Positions 40,460 to 51,232 of a stretch of 64,000 nt of DNA are shown one piece after another. This DNA comes from Bordetella genomosp. 10 (GTDB lineage: Bacteria > Pseudomonadota > Gammaproteobacteria > Burkholderiales > Burkholderiaceae_B). How positions within the stretch are numbered: the first letter of the stretch is position 1; each line of letters opens with the position of its first letter. The stretch covers positions 2,542,001 through 2,606,000 of the forward strand of contig NZ_NEVM01000005.1 in the NCBI RefSeq assembly GCF_002261225.1, in the 5' to 3' direction. The translations under genes and the position numbers were made by a program. The notes beneath the pieces are model-generated. The model did no database searches and was not told the origin of the DNA. It saw only the letters and a program-made list of their open reading frames with translations.

Positions 40460-42801
40460 TGACGTCCTTGTTGCGCGCCGCCGGCGGGTGGCGGCGCCAG
40501 CCTGGGCGCGGGAACCTGGCGCAGGCCGCCTGGCGCCGGCCGCGGATCCGGGTCCCGGAGCGCCTCGGGCGTGCGCGACGGGCGCGGCGTGCCGCCCGCC
40601 GCGGTATTCGCGGCCGCGTTGCCGGCGTTGCGCGAGCCCGGCGCGCCGGGGGCCACGCCGGCCGACGACAGGCCGCCCGGCCGGCCGGGCACGGGATCGT
40701 TGGGCGCATCGGCGGGCACGGCCATATTGCGCGACGGCGCCACCCGGCCCACGCTCTCGGGCTCGCCGCCGTGGCCGTCGCCGGCCTCGCCGCGTCCAGG
40801 CGCATCATCCGCCGCCTCGGTGTCCGCCAAGGCATCGGCCTTGCGCGCCACGGCGGCGGCGCGGCCGGCGGCGGCGCTCAGGCCGGCGCGGTCGATGGCG
40901 GCGTTGTCGCTGGCCGCCACATTGGGGGTGCGCGGCGGCTCCTGCCCCTGCTCCCCATGATCCCTGAGCAGCCAGTAATCCTCCACCTTGCGCGCGATCG
41001 GCGCGGCGACGCTGGCGCCCCACCCGGCGTTCTCGACGATCAGCGCCACCGCGATGCGCGGATGGTCCACCGGCGCGAAGCCCATGAACAGCGCGTGGTC
41101 GCGCAGGCGCTCGTCCACCGCGCTGGCGTGGTAGCGCGCGCCGCGCAGGCTGTAGACCTGTGCCGTGCCGGTCTTGCCGGCCGCCTGGTAGGCCGCGCCG
41201 CGGAACGCCTGGCGCGCGGTCCCCACCCTCACCACGTCGGCCATGGCGCCCTTGACCACGGCCAGGTTCTCCTTGTGCAGCGGAATCTGGTAGTCGGGCG
41301 CGTTGGGCGTGGGCTTGTACTTGCCCGTGCGCGGGTCCTCGATGGCATGCACCAGGTGCGGCTTGCGGTAGAGCCCGTCGTTGGCCAGCGTGGCGGTGGC
41401 CTGCGCCAGTTGCAGCAGGGTGAAGGCGTTGTAGCCCTGGCCCACGGCCACCGAAATCGTTTCGCCGGCGTACCAGCGCTGCTTGTCCTTGTCCTTGTAG
41501 GCCTTGCGCTTCCATTCCGTGGACGGCAGCACGCCGCGCTTCTCGCCTTCCAGGTCGATGCCGGTGATCTGGCCGAAACCGAACTGCTTGGTGAAGTCAT
41601 GCAGCGCGTTCACGCCGATCTCCGGCCCCAGCGAAAAGAAGTAGGTGTCGGAGGACACCACGATGGCCTTGTGCATGTCGGTCGGACCGAACACGGCGCC
41701 GGCGGCGTTGCGGAACTTCTGGCCGCCGAACTCGAAATAGCCGGGATCGGGAATGCGGTCCGTGGCGCGGCGCTTGCCCAGCTCCAGCGCGGCCATGGCC
41801 ACGAAGGGCTTGTAGGTCGAGCCGATGGGATAGGTGCCGTACAGCGGCCGGTTGATCAGCGGATGATCCGGCGAGTCGTTGAGCATGCGCCAGTTGTCGA
41901 CGTCGATGCCGTCGACGAACAGGTTGGGGTCGAAGGACGGCTGGGAAACGAAGGCCAGCACCTCGCCGGTATCCGGGTCGATCGCCACCAGGGCGCCGCG
42001 CTGGTTGCCGAAGGCCTCCTCCGCCACCTTCTGCAGCCCCATGTCGATGGACAACTGGATGTCCGATCCCGGCACCGGATCGATGCGGCGCAAGGTGCGC
42101 ACGGGCCGGCCGCCGGCGGTCACCTCGACCTCCTCCAGCCCGGTGCGGCCGTGCAGCTCCTTCTCCCAGGTCTTCTCGATGCCCTTCTTGCCGATGTTCT
42201 CCGTGCCGCGATAGTTGCCCAGCTCGCCCGCGGCGTCCAGTTCCTCGACGTCGTTATCGGCGATCCGGCCGATGTAGCCGACCACGTGCGCGGCCGACGC
42301 CCCTTGCGGATACTCGCGCACCCAGCGCGCGCGCAGCTCGACGCCCGGAAACTGGAAGGCATGGGCGGCGAACCACGCGGCCTCGGTCTCGTTCAGGTTG
42401 TTGCGCAGCACCAGGCTGGCGTAGCGGCTGGATTCCGCCACCTTGCGCTTGAAGCGGCGCTGGTCGGTCGGGCTGACGTACACCACCTGGGTCAGCGCCT
42501 GGAACAACTGGTCCAGGTTGCCGGCGTTGGCCGGCACGACTTCCAGGGTGTAGGTGCGGTAGTTGCGCGCCAGCACCACGCCGTTGCGGTCGAGGATGTC
42601 GCCGCGCCGCGGCGGAATCGGCACCACCGCGATGCGGTTGCGGTCCGCGCGCTCGGACAGGCCTTCGTAGCGATCCACCTGCAACAGCCAGAAGCGGCCG
42701 ATCAGCGCGGCGAAGCAGGCCAGGGCGAACAGGCCGCCGACCCAGGCCCGCAGCCGAAAGCGCTGCTTCTGCTGCAAGCCGGTTTTCTTGAATTCGAACA
42801 T
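40456..42801 (-). CDS. mrdA: Penicillin-binding protein 2, with long C-terminal tail
   Basis: PBP2 is the transpeptidase of the elongation complex and partner of RodA. TM1 lies at about residues 19-38, then the pedestal domain. The catalytic SxxK reads GSTYKP, the second motif SSD (VVSSDTYFFSLG) and the third KTG (AGKTGTAQV). At 781 residues it exceeds the usual ~630. After about residue 625 comes a low-complexity tail of about 150 residues rich in Ala, Gly, Pro, Arg and Asp with no recognisable domain, probably disordered and periplasmic. The gene starts 18 bp after mreD. Confidence 0.95.
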   Translation of the reverse strand: MFEFKKTGLQQKQRFRLRAWVGGLFALACFAALIGRFWLLQVDRYEGLSERADRNRIAVVPIPPRRGDILDRNGVVLARNYRTYTLEVVPANAGNLDQLFQALTQVVYVSPTDQRRFKRKVAESSRYASLVLRNNLNETEAAWFAAHAFQFPGVELRARWVREYPQGASAAHVVGYIGRIADNDVEELDAAGELGNYRGTENIGKKGIEKTWEKELHGRTGLEEVEVTAGGRPVRTLRRIDPVPGSDIQLSIDMGLQKVAEEAFGNQRGALVAIDPDTGEVLAFVSQPSFDPNLFVDGIDVDNWRMLNDSPDHPLINRPLYGTYPIGSTYKPFVAMAALELGKRRATDRIPDPGYFEFGGQKFRNAAGAVFGPTDMHKAIVVSSDTYFFSLGPEIGVNALHDFTKQFGFGQITGIDLEGEKRGVLPSTEWKRKAYKDKDKQRWYAGETISVAVGQGYNAFTLLQLAQATATLANDGLYRKPHLVHAIEDPRTGKYKPTPNAPDYQIPLHKENLAVVKGAMADVVRVGTARQAFRGAAYQAAGKTGTAQVYSLRGARYHASAVDERLRDHALFMGFAPVDHPRIAVALIVENAGWGASVAAPIARKVEDYWLLRDHGEQGQEPPRTPNVAASDNAAIDRAGLSAAAGRAAAVARKADALADTEAADDAPGRGEAGDGHGGEPESVGRVAPSRNMAVPADAPNDPVPGRPGGLSSAGVAPGAPGSRNAGNAAANTAAGGTPRPSRTPEALRDPDPRPAPGGLRQVPAPRLAPPPAGGAQQGRQ

Positions 42802-42819
42802 GAGGCGAAAACGCGGCCG

Positions 42820-43395
42820 TCAGACCGAAGCCGATTCGACGTCGTCGGCGCCGCGCGTGGGCAGGTGCAGCACCCAGCCGACCAGGGGCCACATCGCCGT
42901 CGTCAGCGCCACGCCCACCGCCCATCCCCAGCCCGGCCACTTGCCGGCCATCCAGGCATGGATGACGGTGGTCAGCAGGTGCGCGCTGAAGAAAATGGGC
43001 AGCATGTGCACGGCCTGGCCCCACAGGTCGAAACGTTGCAGGCGGCGGTGCAGGATGATGGCGCCGTAGGCCACCAGGGTGTAGCGCAAGGCCGTGTCGC
43101 CCAGCACGCTGGCGTCGTGCACGTCCATCAGCAGCCCGAAGACGAAGGCGGTGACCATGCCGACGCGCCGGGGCTCGTGCACGCACCAGAAGGCGATGAC
43201 CAGCATCAGCACGTCCGGCGCCTCCGGCCACAGCCGCCAGGGCAGCAGCGACGCCAGCCACACCAGGATCAGCGAACCCCATACCAGGAAGCCGTGCGCG
43301 GGCCGCGCCAAGCGCTCGGGTTCGACCGAGCGCCGCGGGCGCACCAGGGACAGGCGGTCCGGCAGCGAGGATTCAGTCTGCTTTGTCCGGCTCAC
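42820..43395 (-). CDS. mreD: Rod-shape-determining protein MreD
   Basis: MreD is the small polytopic membrane protein of the elongation complex. The 191-residue product has about five TM segments and the family features VFGLLMDVHDASVLGDTALRYTLVAYGA. I choose the GTG at 43395, inside the 3' end of mreC, because AGGAGG lies 9 bases upstream. An earlier GTG at 43428 has no such site. The first 30 residues are cytoplasmic and basic. Confidence 0.9.
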   Translation of the reverse strand: MSRTKQTESSLPDRLSLVRPRRSVEPERLARPAHGFLVWGSLILVWLASLLPWRLWPEAPDVLMLVIAFWCVHEPRRVGMVTAFVFGLLMDVHDASVLGDTALRYTLVAYGAIILHRRLQRFDLWGQAVHMLPIFFSAHLLTTVIHAWMAGKWPGWGWAVGVALTTAMWPLVGWVLHLPTRGADDVESASV

Positions 43396-44272
43396 TGGGC
43401 TCGGCCTCCTTGCGGTTGGACTCGGCACGACCCACGTCCACCTGCAGAACCAGGAAATGGCGATAACGCTCGGGATGGGCCAGGGGTTCGCACAACGCGC
43501 GCGCGAAGCCGGAAGCGGTGTCCCGCTCGACCGACTTCACCTTGGCCACGGGCAGGCCGGCGGGAAACAGGCCGCCGACGCCGCTGGTCACGAGTGTATC
43601 GCCTTCTTTGATGTCGGCATTGGCCGACAGGTATCGGACTTCCATATTGCCCGGCGAGTTCCCGCCGAACGCGATCAGGCGCAGGCCGTTGCGCAGCAAC
43701 TGCACGGGGATGGAGACCTGTTCGTCCGTCACCAGCGCGGCCTCGGCCGTCATGGGCGTGACGCGCACGATCTGCCCGACCACGCCGCCTTCGTCGATGA
43801 CCGGCATGCCCGGCGCCAGGCCCTGGCTGCTGCCCTTGTTGAACACCAGGCGCTGGTTGAACGCATTGGGCGGCTCGTACAGGACCTCCACCACCACCGC
43901 CTGCTGCGACAGCGTGTCGGTGACGCCGAGCAGGCGGCGCAACTGCGAATTCTCAGCGGCGAGCTGGGCGGCGTGCGTGGCCACCTGCGCCAGTTCGATG
44001 CGCTGGCGCTGCAGCGCTTCGTTCTCGCTGCGCACCAGGTTGGCGGCGTTGAACCACTCGTTGACCTGCTGCACGACGTCGCGCGGCAGCAGCACCACGC
44101 GCTGGAAGGGATAGAGCACGACCGAGACGGCGCGCCGCAGGGGTTCCATGACGTGCCACTGGGCGTCGCCCAGCAGCAATACCAGGGCGAGCACGACCAG
44201 GACGACCAGCCGGGCTTCGGCGGGCAGTCCTTGTCTGAATAGCCGCGGAGCGGTGCCGTGATGTTGGGGCAT
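43373..44272 (-). CDS. mreC: Rod-shape-determining protein MreC
   Basis: MreC is the periplasmic scaffold that activates RodA-PBP2. The 299-residue protein has one TM near residues 20-37, then a coiled-coil (about 60-100, with LVRSENEALQRQRIELAQVATHAAQLAAENSQL). The beta domain follows (GASxGLxxGMPVID-like, here GSSQGLAPGMPVIDEGGVVGQI). The acidic tail EAEPSEPDKAD is short. mreC lies 81 bp after mreB and overlaps mreD. Confidence 0.95.
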   Translation of the reverse strand: MPQHHGTAPRLFRQGLPAEARLVVLVVLALVLLLGDAQWHVMEPLRRAVSVVLYPFQRVVLLPRDVVQQVNEWFNAANLVRSENEALQRQRIELAQVATHAAQLAAENSQLRRLLGVTDTLSQQAVVVEVLYEPPNAFNQRLVFNKGSSQGLAPGMPVIDEGGVVGQIVRVTPMTAEAALVTDEQVSIPVQLLRNGLRLIAFGGNSPGNMEVRYLSANADIKEGDTLVTSGVGGLFPAGLPVAKVKSVERDTASGFARALCEPLAHPERYRHFLVLQVDVGRAESNRKEAEPSEPDKAD

Positions 44273-44353
44273 GGATACTCACAGGCGCGCAGCCCGGTTC
44301 CAGGCCGCCCCGCCGCTGCCACCCGGCAGGTAGCGTCGGAAAGGCGGGATAAA

Positions 44354-45690
<1,337 letters not shown>

Positions 45691-45999
45691 ATGGCGCTGA
45701 ACGAAAAAGACGTGGCCCGCATCGCCCGGCTGGCCCGCATCGAGCTCACCCCGGAACGCCTGACGCGTGCCCAGGACGAGCTCAACGGCATGCTGCACAT
45801 CATCGAACGGCTGCAAGCCGTCGATACGGAGGGTGTCGAACCCCTGGCCCACCCGCTGTCGGCGCACGAGGACGTCGTCCTGCGCCTGCGCGAGGACGCC
45901 GTCACGGAAGCCGGGTCGCCCGAGCGCCGCGCGGAACTGCTGGCCAACGCCCCGGACGCGGCCGACGGCCTGTTCCTGGTTCCCAAGGTTCTGGAATGA
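45691..45999 (+). CDS. gatC: Glutamyl-/aspartyl-tRNA amidotransferase subunit C
   Basis: GatC is the small subunit that stabilises GatA-GatB. The 102-residue protein starts [19 protein letters not shown] and carries the conserved [14 protein letters not shown] element ([11 protein letters not shown]) and a late FLVPKVLE, all typical. Its stop overlaps the gatA start (ATGA). The complex amidates misacylated Glu-tRNA(Gln) or Asp-tRNA(Asn). Confidence 0.96.
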   Translation: MALNEKDVARIARLARIELTPERLTRAQDELNGMLHIIERLQAVDTEGVEPLAHPLSAHEDVVLRLREDAVTEAGSPERRAELLANAPDAADGLFLVPKVLE

Positions 46000-47543
46000 C
46001 CATGACGAAACCCGCCCTGCATACCGAATTCGACGACATCGCCGCCCTGCGCGCCGCCCTGGACCAGCGCAAGGTCAGCGCGGTGGAACTGGCGCAAAGC
46101 GCCCTGGACGCGGCGCAGGCCGCGCAGGACCTGAACGCCTTCCTGCACATCGACCCGGCGCTGACGCTGGCGCAGGCGCGCGCCGCCGACGCCGCCATCG
46201 CCGCCGGCAACGCCGGCCCGCTGGCCGGCATCCCCATCGCGCACAAGGACGCCTTCGTCACGCGCGGCTGGCGCAGCACCGCCGGCAGCAAGATGCTGGC
46301 CGGCTACGTCAGCCCTTTCGACGCCACCGTGGTCGAGCGCCTGCAACAGGCCGGCGCGGTCTCCATCGGCAAGCTGAACTGCGACGAGTTCGCCATGGGC
46401 TCGGGCAACGAGAACTCCGCGTTCGGCGCGGTGCGCAACCCCTGGGACACGGCTGCCGTGCCGGGCGGCTCCTCGGGCGGCTCGGCCGCCGCGGTGGCCG
46501 CCCGCCTGGTGCCCGCCGCCACCGGCACCGACACCGGCGGCTCGGTGCGCCAGCCCGCCGCGCTGTGCGGCGTCACGGGCATCAAGCCCACCTACGGCAC
46601 GGTCTCGCGCTTCGGCATCATCGCCTTCGGCTCCAGCCTGGACCAGGCCGGCCCGCTGGCCGCCAGCAGCCGCGACGCCCTGGCCCTGCTCGACGCGATG
46701 GCGGGCTTCGACCCGCGCGACGCCACCAGCCTCGAACGCTGCGACGGCGCGGTGAACGAGCCCGGCCGCATCGGCCGCGACTTCGCCGCGGCGCAAGCCC
46801 GCCATGACGGCGCCGGCGCGCGCCCGCTGGCCGGCCTGCGCATCGGCGTGCCGGCCGAATACTTCGGCGACGGCCTGGCCGCGGACGTGCAGGCCGCGGT
46901 GGAAGCCGCGCTGCGCCAGTTCGAGGAACTGGGCGCGGTGCGCGTGCCGGTCTCGCTGCCGCGCACCGAGCTGGCCATCCCCGCCTACTACGTCATCGCG
47001 CCCGCCGAGGCGTCCAGCAACCTGTCCCGCTACGACGGCGTGCGCTACGGCCATCGCGCCGCCGAATACGGCGACCTGAACGAGATGATCAGCCGCTCGC
47101 GCGCCGAAGGCTTCGGCGAGGAAGTGAAGCGCCGTATCCTGATCGGCACCTACGTGCTGTCGCACGGCTACTACGACGCCTACTACCTCCAGGCGCAGCG
47201 CCTGCGCCGCCTGATCGCGCAGGACTTCCAGCGCGCGCTGGGCGAGCAGTGCGACGTCATCATGGGACCCGTGGCGCCCACGGTGGCCAAGGACATCGGC
47301 GAGAACCGCGACGACCCGACGGCCGACTGGCTGGCCGACATCTACACGCTGGGCGTCAGCCTGGCCGGCCTGCCCGCCATGTCCATTCCCTGCGGCTTCG
47401 GCCAGGGCGCGCACGCGCGCCGTCCGGTCGGCCTGCAGATCATCGGCAATTACTTCGACGAAGGCCGCTTGCTGGCCATCGCCAACCGCTACCAACAAGT
47501 GACCGACTGGCACCGCCGCGTGCCGTCCATGCAGGACGCCTGA
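45996..47543 (+). CDS. gatA: Glutamyl-/aspartyl-tRNA amidotransferase subunit A
   Basis: GatA releases ammonia from glutamine or asparagine. The 515-residue amidase has the Ser-cisSer-Lys triad: Lys in IPIAHKDAF, cis-Ser and nucleophilic Ser in [13 protein letters not shown] and [14 protein letters not shown]. The ATG at 45996 overlaps gatC; a second ATG two codons on is equally possible. The gene is followed 3 bp later by gatB. Confidence 0.97.
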   Translation: MTMTKPALHTEFDDIAALRAALDQRKVSAVELAQSALDAAQAAQDLNAFLHIDPALTLAQARAADAAIAAGNAGPLAGIPIAHKDAFVTRGWRSTAGSKMLAGYVSPFDATVVERLQQAGAVSIGKLNCDEFAMGSGNENSAFGAVRNPWDTAAVPGGSSGGSAAAVAARLVPAATGTDTGGSVRQPAALCGVTGIKPTYGTVSRFGIIAFGSSLDQAGPLAASSRDALALLDAMAGFDPRDATSLERCDGAVNEPGRIGRDFAAAQARHDGAGARPLAGLRIGVPAEYFGDGLAADVQAAVEAALRQFEELGAVRVPVSLPRTELAIPAYYVIAPAEASSNLSRYDGVRYGHRAAEYGDLNEMISRSRAEGFGEEVKRRILIGTYVLSHGYYDAYYLQAQRLRRLIAQDFQRALGEQCDVIMGPVAPTVAKDIGENRDDPTADWLADIYTLGVSLAGLPAMSIPCGFGQGAHARRPVGLQIIGNYFDEGRLLAIANRYQQVTDWHRRVPSMQDA

Positions 47544-47546
47544 CAC

Positions 47547-49004
47547 ATGAACTGGGAAATCGTCATCGGCCTGGAAACGCACACGCAGCTTTCCACCGAC
47601 TCCAAGATTTTTTCGGGCAGCAGCACGCGCTTCGGCGCCGCGCCCAACACCCAGGCCAATCCGGTGGACCTGGCCTTGCCCGGCAGCCTGCCGGTCATGA
47701 ACCGGGGCGCCGCCGAACGCGCCATCCGCTTCGGCCTGGCGGTGGGCGGCAAGGTCGCCGAACGCTCGGTGTTCGCGCGCAAGAACTACTTCTACCCCGA
47801 CCTGCCCAAGGGCTACCAGATCAGCCAGTACGAGCTGCCGGTCGTGCTGGGCGGCTCGCTGTCCTTCTTCGTCGGCGACAAGCCGATGACCGTCAACCTG
47901 ACGCGCGCGCACCTGGAAGAAGACGCCGGCAAGTCCCTGCACGACGACTTCCACCTGTCGTCGGGCGCCCCCGCCAGCGGGATCGACCTGAACCGCGCCG
48001 GCACGCCGCTGCTGGAAATCGTCACCGAGCCGGAAATGCGCTCGGCCGCCGAGGCCGTGGCCTATGCGCGCGCCCTGCACAGCCTGGTGATGTGGCTGGG
48101 CATCTGCGACGGCAACATGCAGGAAGGCTCGTTCCGCTGCGACGCCAACGTCTCGGTGCGCCCGGTGGGTCAGGCCGAGTTCGGCACGCGCACGGAGATC
48201 AAGAACGTCAACTCCTTCCGCTTCCTGGAGCGCGCCATCCTGTTCGAGGCGCGGCGCCAGATCGAACTGATCGAGGACGGCGGCACGGTGGTGCAGGAAA
48301 CCCGCCTGTACGACGCCGACCGCGACGAAACGCGCAGCATGCGCAGCAAGGAAGACGCGCACGACTACCGCTATTTCCCCGACCCCGACCTGCCGCCGCT
48401 GGTGATCGCGCCGGAATGGATCGAGCAGGTGCGCCAGTCCATGCCCGAACTGCCTTCGGCCAAGCGCGATCGCTTCGTCCGCGACTACGGCCTGTCGGAC
48501 TACGACGCCGCGCAGTTGACCGTCAGCCGCGCCATGGCGGACTACTTCGAAGCCGTGGCGCAGGCCTTGCCGGCCGGCCAGGCCAAGCTGGCGGCCAACT
48601 GGGTCATGGGCGAAGTGGCGGCCACGCTGAACCGCGAGGAAAAGGACATCGAGCAGTCGCCGGTGCCCGCGGCCGCGCTGGCGGGGCTGATCGCGCGCAT
48701 CGCCGACGGCACCGTCTCCAACAAGATCGCGCGCGACGTCTTCGGCGCCATGTGGGCCGGCGAGAACGGCGGCCAGGCCGACGCCATCATCGAGGCGCGC
48801 GGCCTGAAGCAGATCAGCGACAGCGGCGCCATCGGCGCCATGGTCGACGAAGTGCTGGCCGCCAACCCGGCCATCGTCGAGGAATACCGCGCCGGCAAGC
48901 AGAAGGCCTTCAACTCCCTGGTCGGCCAGATCATGAAGGCGGCCAAGGGCAAGGCCAATCCGCAGCAGGTCAACGAGCTGTTGAAGCAGAAGCTGGAAGG
49001 TTAA
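47547..49004 (+). CDS. gatB: Glutamyl-/aspartyl-tRNA amidotransferase subunit B
   Basis: GatB phosphorylates the mischarged aminoacyl-tRNA and transfers ammonia to it. The 485-residue protein begins [15 protein letters not shown], has the GatB core ([39 protein letters not shown]) and the C-terminal YqeY-like tRNA-binding domain from about residue 330. It closes the gatCAB operon. Its TAA lies at the start of a 75 bp unit that is duplicated immediately downstream. Confidence 0.97.
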   Translation: MNWEIVIGLETHTQLSTDSKIFSGSSTRFGAAPNTQANPVDLALPGSLPVMNRGAAERAIRFGLAVGGKVAERSVFARKNYFYPDLPKGYQISQYELPVVLGGSLSFFVGDKPMTVNLTRAHLEEDAGKSLHDDFHLSSGAPASGIDLNRAGTPLLEIVTEPEMRSAAEAVAYARALHSLVMWLGICDGNMQEGSFRCDANVSVRPVGQAEFGTRTEIKNVNSFRFLERAILFEARRQIELIEDGGTVVQETRLYDADRDETRSMRSKEDAHDYRYFPDPDLPPLVIAPEWIEQVRQSMPELPSAKRDRFVRDYGLSDYDAAQLTVSRAMADYFEAVAQALPAGQAKLAANWVMGEVAATLNREEKDIEQSPVPAAALAGLIARIADGTVSNKIARDVFGAMWAGENGGQADAIIEARGLKQISDSGAIGAMVDEVLAANPAIVEEYRAGKQKAFNSLVGQIMKAAKGKANPQQVNELLKQKLEG

Positions 49005-49147
49005 ACCCACCCCCTACCGCGCGGAGCGCGGCCCCCTCAAGGGGGCCGCACTGGCGGACCGGCGGAGCCGGAGGGTTAAGCCCACCCCCTACCGCGCGAA
49101 GCGCGGCCCCCTCAAAGGGGGCGGCACTGGCGGACCGGCGGAGCCGG
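48997..49147. repeat. 75 bp tandem duplication starting on the gatB stop codon
   Basis: The gatB TAA (49002-49004) recurs exactly 75 bp later (49077-49079) within the same GGTTAA context. Each is followed by one copy of the CCCACCCCCTACCGCGC...GCCGG element. The second copy differs at a handful of positions. A third, unduplicated relative is at 18847-18911. Confidence 0.9.
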
Positions 49148-49218
49148 CTCCGCTGTGCCTGCGATTGATTGGGACGGTTGTGGCGGGCTCGTGGCGGGCT
49201 TGTGGAATCCGCATAAAT

Positions 49219-49263
49219 GAATCGCCCCGTGGGTTGGATGATTTCCAATCCACGGGGCGATTC
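49219..49263. terminator. Long bidirectional terminator hairpin of gatB and pyrE
   Basis: A nearly perfect stem of 20 base pairs (outer 14 bp GAATCGCCCCGTGG with its complement, one G-T pair, then TTGGA / TCCAA) closes a 5-base loop. On the plus strand it is followed by GTTTTGTG, on the minus strand by ATTTATG, so each side has a short T-rich end. Confidence 0.8.
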
Positions 49264-49266
49264 GTT

Positions 49267-49296
49267 TTGTGAAGCTTCCGCTTGGGAAGCTTCCGC
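49267..49296. repeat. 15 bp palindromic tandem repeat downstream of pyrE
   Basis: TTGTGAAGCTTCCGC is followed by TTGGGAAGCTTCCGC, 14 of 15 identical. Each copy contains GAAGCTTC, which is self-complementary, so the pair can also fold as a 9 bp hairpin. It begins 10 bases after the pyrE stop on the pyrE strand. Confidence 0.8.
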
Positions 49297-49306
49297 GGTC
49301 CGGGCC

Positions 49307-49984
49307 TTATGCGGTCACGCCATACTTGGCGCGGTACGCCTGTACGTTGGCGCGGTGATCGGCGAACTGCGCGTCCTGCTCCAGCAGCGCCATGATATCG
49401 CTCAGCGAGGCGATGCTGACCACCGGCATGCCGTAGGTGCGGGCGACGTCCTGCACGGCGGAGTGGGCCGACAGCGCGTCGTCCGGGCCGGCGCGTTCCA
49501 TGCGGTCCATGGCGATGAGCACGGCGGCCGGCTCGGCGCCGGCGGCGCGGATGATTTCCACCGATTCGCGCACCGAGGTGCCGGCGGTGATGACGTCGTC
49601 GATGATCACGACCTTGCCCTGCAGGGGCGCGCCCACCAGCGTGCCGCCCTCGCCATGGTCCTTGGCTTCCTTGCGGTTGTAGGCGAAGGGGATGTCGCGG
49701 CCCGCGGCCGCCGGATGCTGGGCCAGGGCCACGGCGGTGGCGGTGGCCAGCGGAATGCCCTTGTAGGCGGGCCCGAACAGCATGTCGAAGGAAATGCCCG
49801 AATCGATCAGGGCCTGGGCGTAGAAGGCGGCCAGGCGGCCGACGGAAGCGCCGCTGTTGAACAGGCCGGCGTTGAAGAAATACGGGCTGATGCGGCCCGA
49901 CTTGACCTTGAAGCTGCCGAAGCGCAGCACGCCCTGGTCGAGGGCGAAACGGACAAAATCCTGGGCGGAGGAAGACGTGGACAT
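49307..49984 (-). CDS. pyrE: Orotate phosphoribosyltransferase
   Basis: PyrE joins orotate to PRPP to make orotidylate in pyrimidine synthesis. The 225-residue protein has the PRPP-binding motif [13 protein letters not shown] and the catalytic loop segment [14 protein letters not shown]. It is divergent from the exonuclease III gene, with 116 bp between the starts. Confidence 0.97.
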   Translation of the reverse strand: MSTSSSAQDFVRFALDQGVLRFGSFKVKSGRISPYFFNAGLFNSGASVGRLAAFYAQALIDSGISFDMLFGPAYKGIPLATATAVALAQHPAAAGRDIPFAYNRKEAKDHGEGGTLVGAPLQGKVVIIDDVITAGTSVRESVEIIRAAGAEPAAVLIAMDRMERAGPDDALSAHSAVQDVARTYGMPVVSIASLSDIMALLEQDAQFADHRANVQAYRAKYGVTA

Positions 49985-50100
49985 GCGAACGATCCGGAAA
50001 GTGGCGCGAAACCGGCATTTTATCGGCGATCAGCCGACGCGCGCTTTAAGTTACTCTACCGCGTCCGGCCCGGCGCCGAACCACAGAATCAGGAATCCCC

Positions 50101-50883
50101 ATGCTCCGCGTCATCTCCGCCAATCTCAACGGCATCCGCTCCGCCACCACCAAGGGCTTCTTCCCCTGGCTGGAAGCGCAGAAGGCCGATTTCACCTGCC
50201 TGCAGGAACTCAAGGCGCAGGCCGCCGACATGACGACGGAGATGCTCAACCCGCCCGGCCTGCACGGCTATTTCCACTACGCGGAGAAGAAAGGCTACAG
50301 CGGCGTCGGCATCTACGCCCGCAAGCAGCCGCTGCAGGTGATCGAGGGGCTGGGCGTGCCCGAGATCGACAGCGAGGGCCGCTACATCGAGCTGGTCTAC
50401 GACAAGCTGTCCGTGATTTCCGTCTACCTGCCTTCGGGCTCCAGCGGCGACCACCGCCAGGCGGCGAAATTCGCCTTCATGGAGCACTTCTACGGCCACC
50501 TGGCGACGCTGTTCAAATGCGGCCGCGAAGTCATCCTGTGCGGCGACTGGAATATCGCGCACCAGGAGATCGACCTGAAGAACTGGAAGGGCAATATGAA
50601 GAACAGCGGCTTCCTGCCCGAGGAACGCGCCTGGCTGACCAAGGTGCTGGCGGAACTGGGCTGGGCCGACGTATACCGCGGCCTGCATCCGGACACCACC
50701 GGCGAAGCCTATACGTGGTGGAGCAATCGCGGCCAGGCCTGGGCCAAGAACGTGGGGTGGCGCATCGACTACCAGATCGCCACACCGGCCATCGCCGCCA
50801 CGGCGCGGCGCGCGGCCATCTACAAGGAGCAGCGCTTCTCCGACCACGCGCCGCTGACCATCGACTACGACTTGAAATTCTGA
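50101..50883 (+). CDS. xth: Exodeoxyribonuclease III
   Basis: This AP endonuclease and 3'-exonuclease acts in base excision repair. The 260-residue protein shows the family blocks VISANLNGIRSA, CLQELKAQ with the metal-binding Glu, ILCGDWNIAHQEIDLKN, and RIDYQIATP...SDHAPLTIDYDL with the final catalytic His. The TGA stop is included in a 14 bp direct duplication. Confidence 0.96.
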   Translation: MLRVISANLNGIRSATTKGFFPWLEAQKADFTCLQELKAQAADMTTEMLNPPGLHGYFHYAEKKGYSGVGIYARKQPLQVIEGLGVPEIDSEGRYIELVYDKLSVISVYLPSGSSGDHRQAAKFAFMEHFYGHLATLFKCGREVILCGDWNIAHQEIDLKNWKGNMKNSGFLPEERAWLTKVLAELGWADVYRGLHPDTTGEAYTWWSNRGQAWAKNVGWRIDYQIATPAIAATARRAAIYKEQRFSDHAPLTIDYDLKF

Positions 50884-50900
50884 GCGTGAAATTCTGAGCG
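50873..50900 (+). repeat. 14 bp direct duplication including the xth stop codon
   Basis: TGAAATTCTGAGCG occurs twice back to back with no mismatch. The first copy carries the true TGA stop at 50881-50883; the second repeats it in another frame. The identity of the copies suggests a recent slippage event. Confidence 0.95.
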
Positions 50901-50932
50901 GAAGCGCCGCGCGGCGGCCCGCCGCGCCGGCC

Positions 50933-51124
50933 TCAGGCCGTGACGTGCAACTGCGTGCCGACCATGCCGTAGGAAGACAACTGGGGCACCGAATCGACCA
51001 GGCTGGCGATGGTCTCGGCCTGGTTGTCCAGCACCTTGCGCACCAGCGAGTTCTGCGCCTCGGCGAAGGCATTGGCCTGCTGCAGGCCGACGGCGGCGCC
51101 GACGGTGGCTTCGATGGCATCCAT
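50933..51124 (-). CDS. YjfB-like putative motility protein
   Basis: This 63-residue protein (MDAIEATVGAAVGLQQANAF...) fits the YjfB family of small proteins annotated as putative motility proteins because of association with flagellar regulons in Bacillus. The actual role is unknown. A ribosome binding site GAGGACAGG precedes the ATG. It lies alone between exonuclease III and the stress-protein genes, with no flagellar genes near. Confidence 0.85.
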   Translation of the reverse strand: MDAIEATVGAAVGLQQANAFAEAQNSLVRKVLDNQAETIASLVDSVPQLSSYGMVGTQLHVTA

Positions 51125-51232
51125 GTCCTGTCCTCGATACGATGAAAGACGATTGAAAGTGTCCGAGCATAGCCCGGACGCGCCGTCATTGTCGAGCGCC
51201 TCGGCCGCCCGCGCGTGACCGAATCGCCGCGC

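Larger units (their letters stand above)
49005..49306. other. Repeat-filled gap between gatB and pyrE
   Basis: No gene is seen in these 302 bp. Reading outward from gatB they hold two tandem copies of the dispersed GC-rich element (49006-49071 and 49081-49147), an 11 bp repeat (49180-49201), a long perfect hairpin (49219-49263) and a 15 bp palindromic tandem repeat (49267-49296). The two flanking genes converge, so this is a transcription termination zone. Confidence 0.8.

Noticed and set aside
45691..49004. Possible T-box or other riboswitch before gatCAB
   Set aside because: The 293 bp leader shows no specifier loop or antiterminator pattern, and such elements are not expected here in betaproteobacteria.
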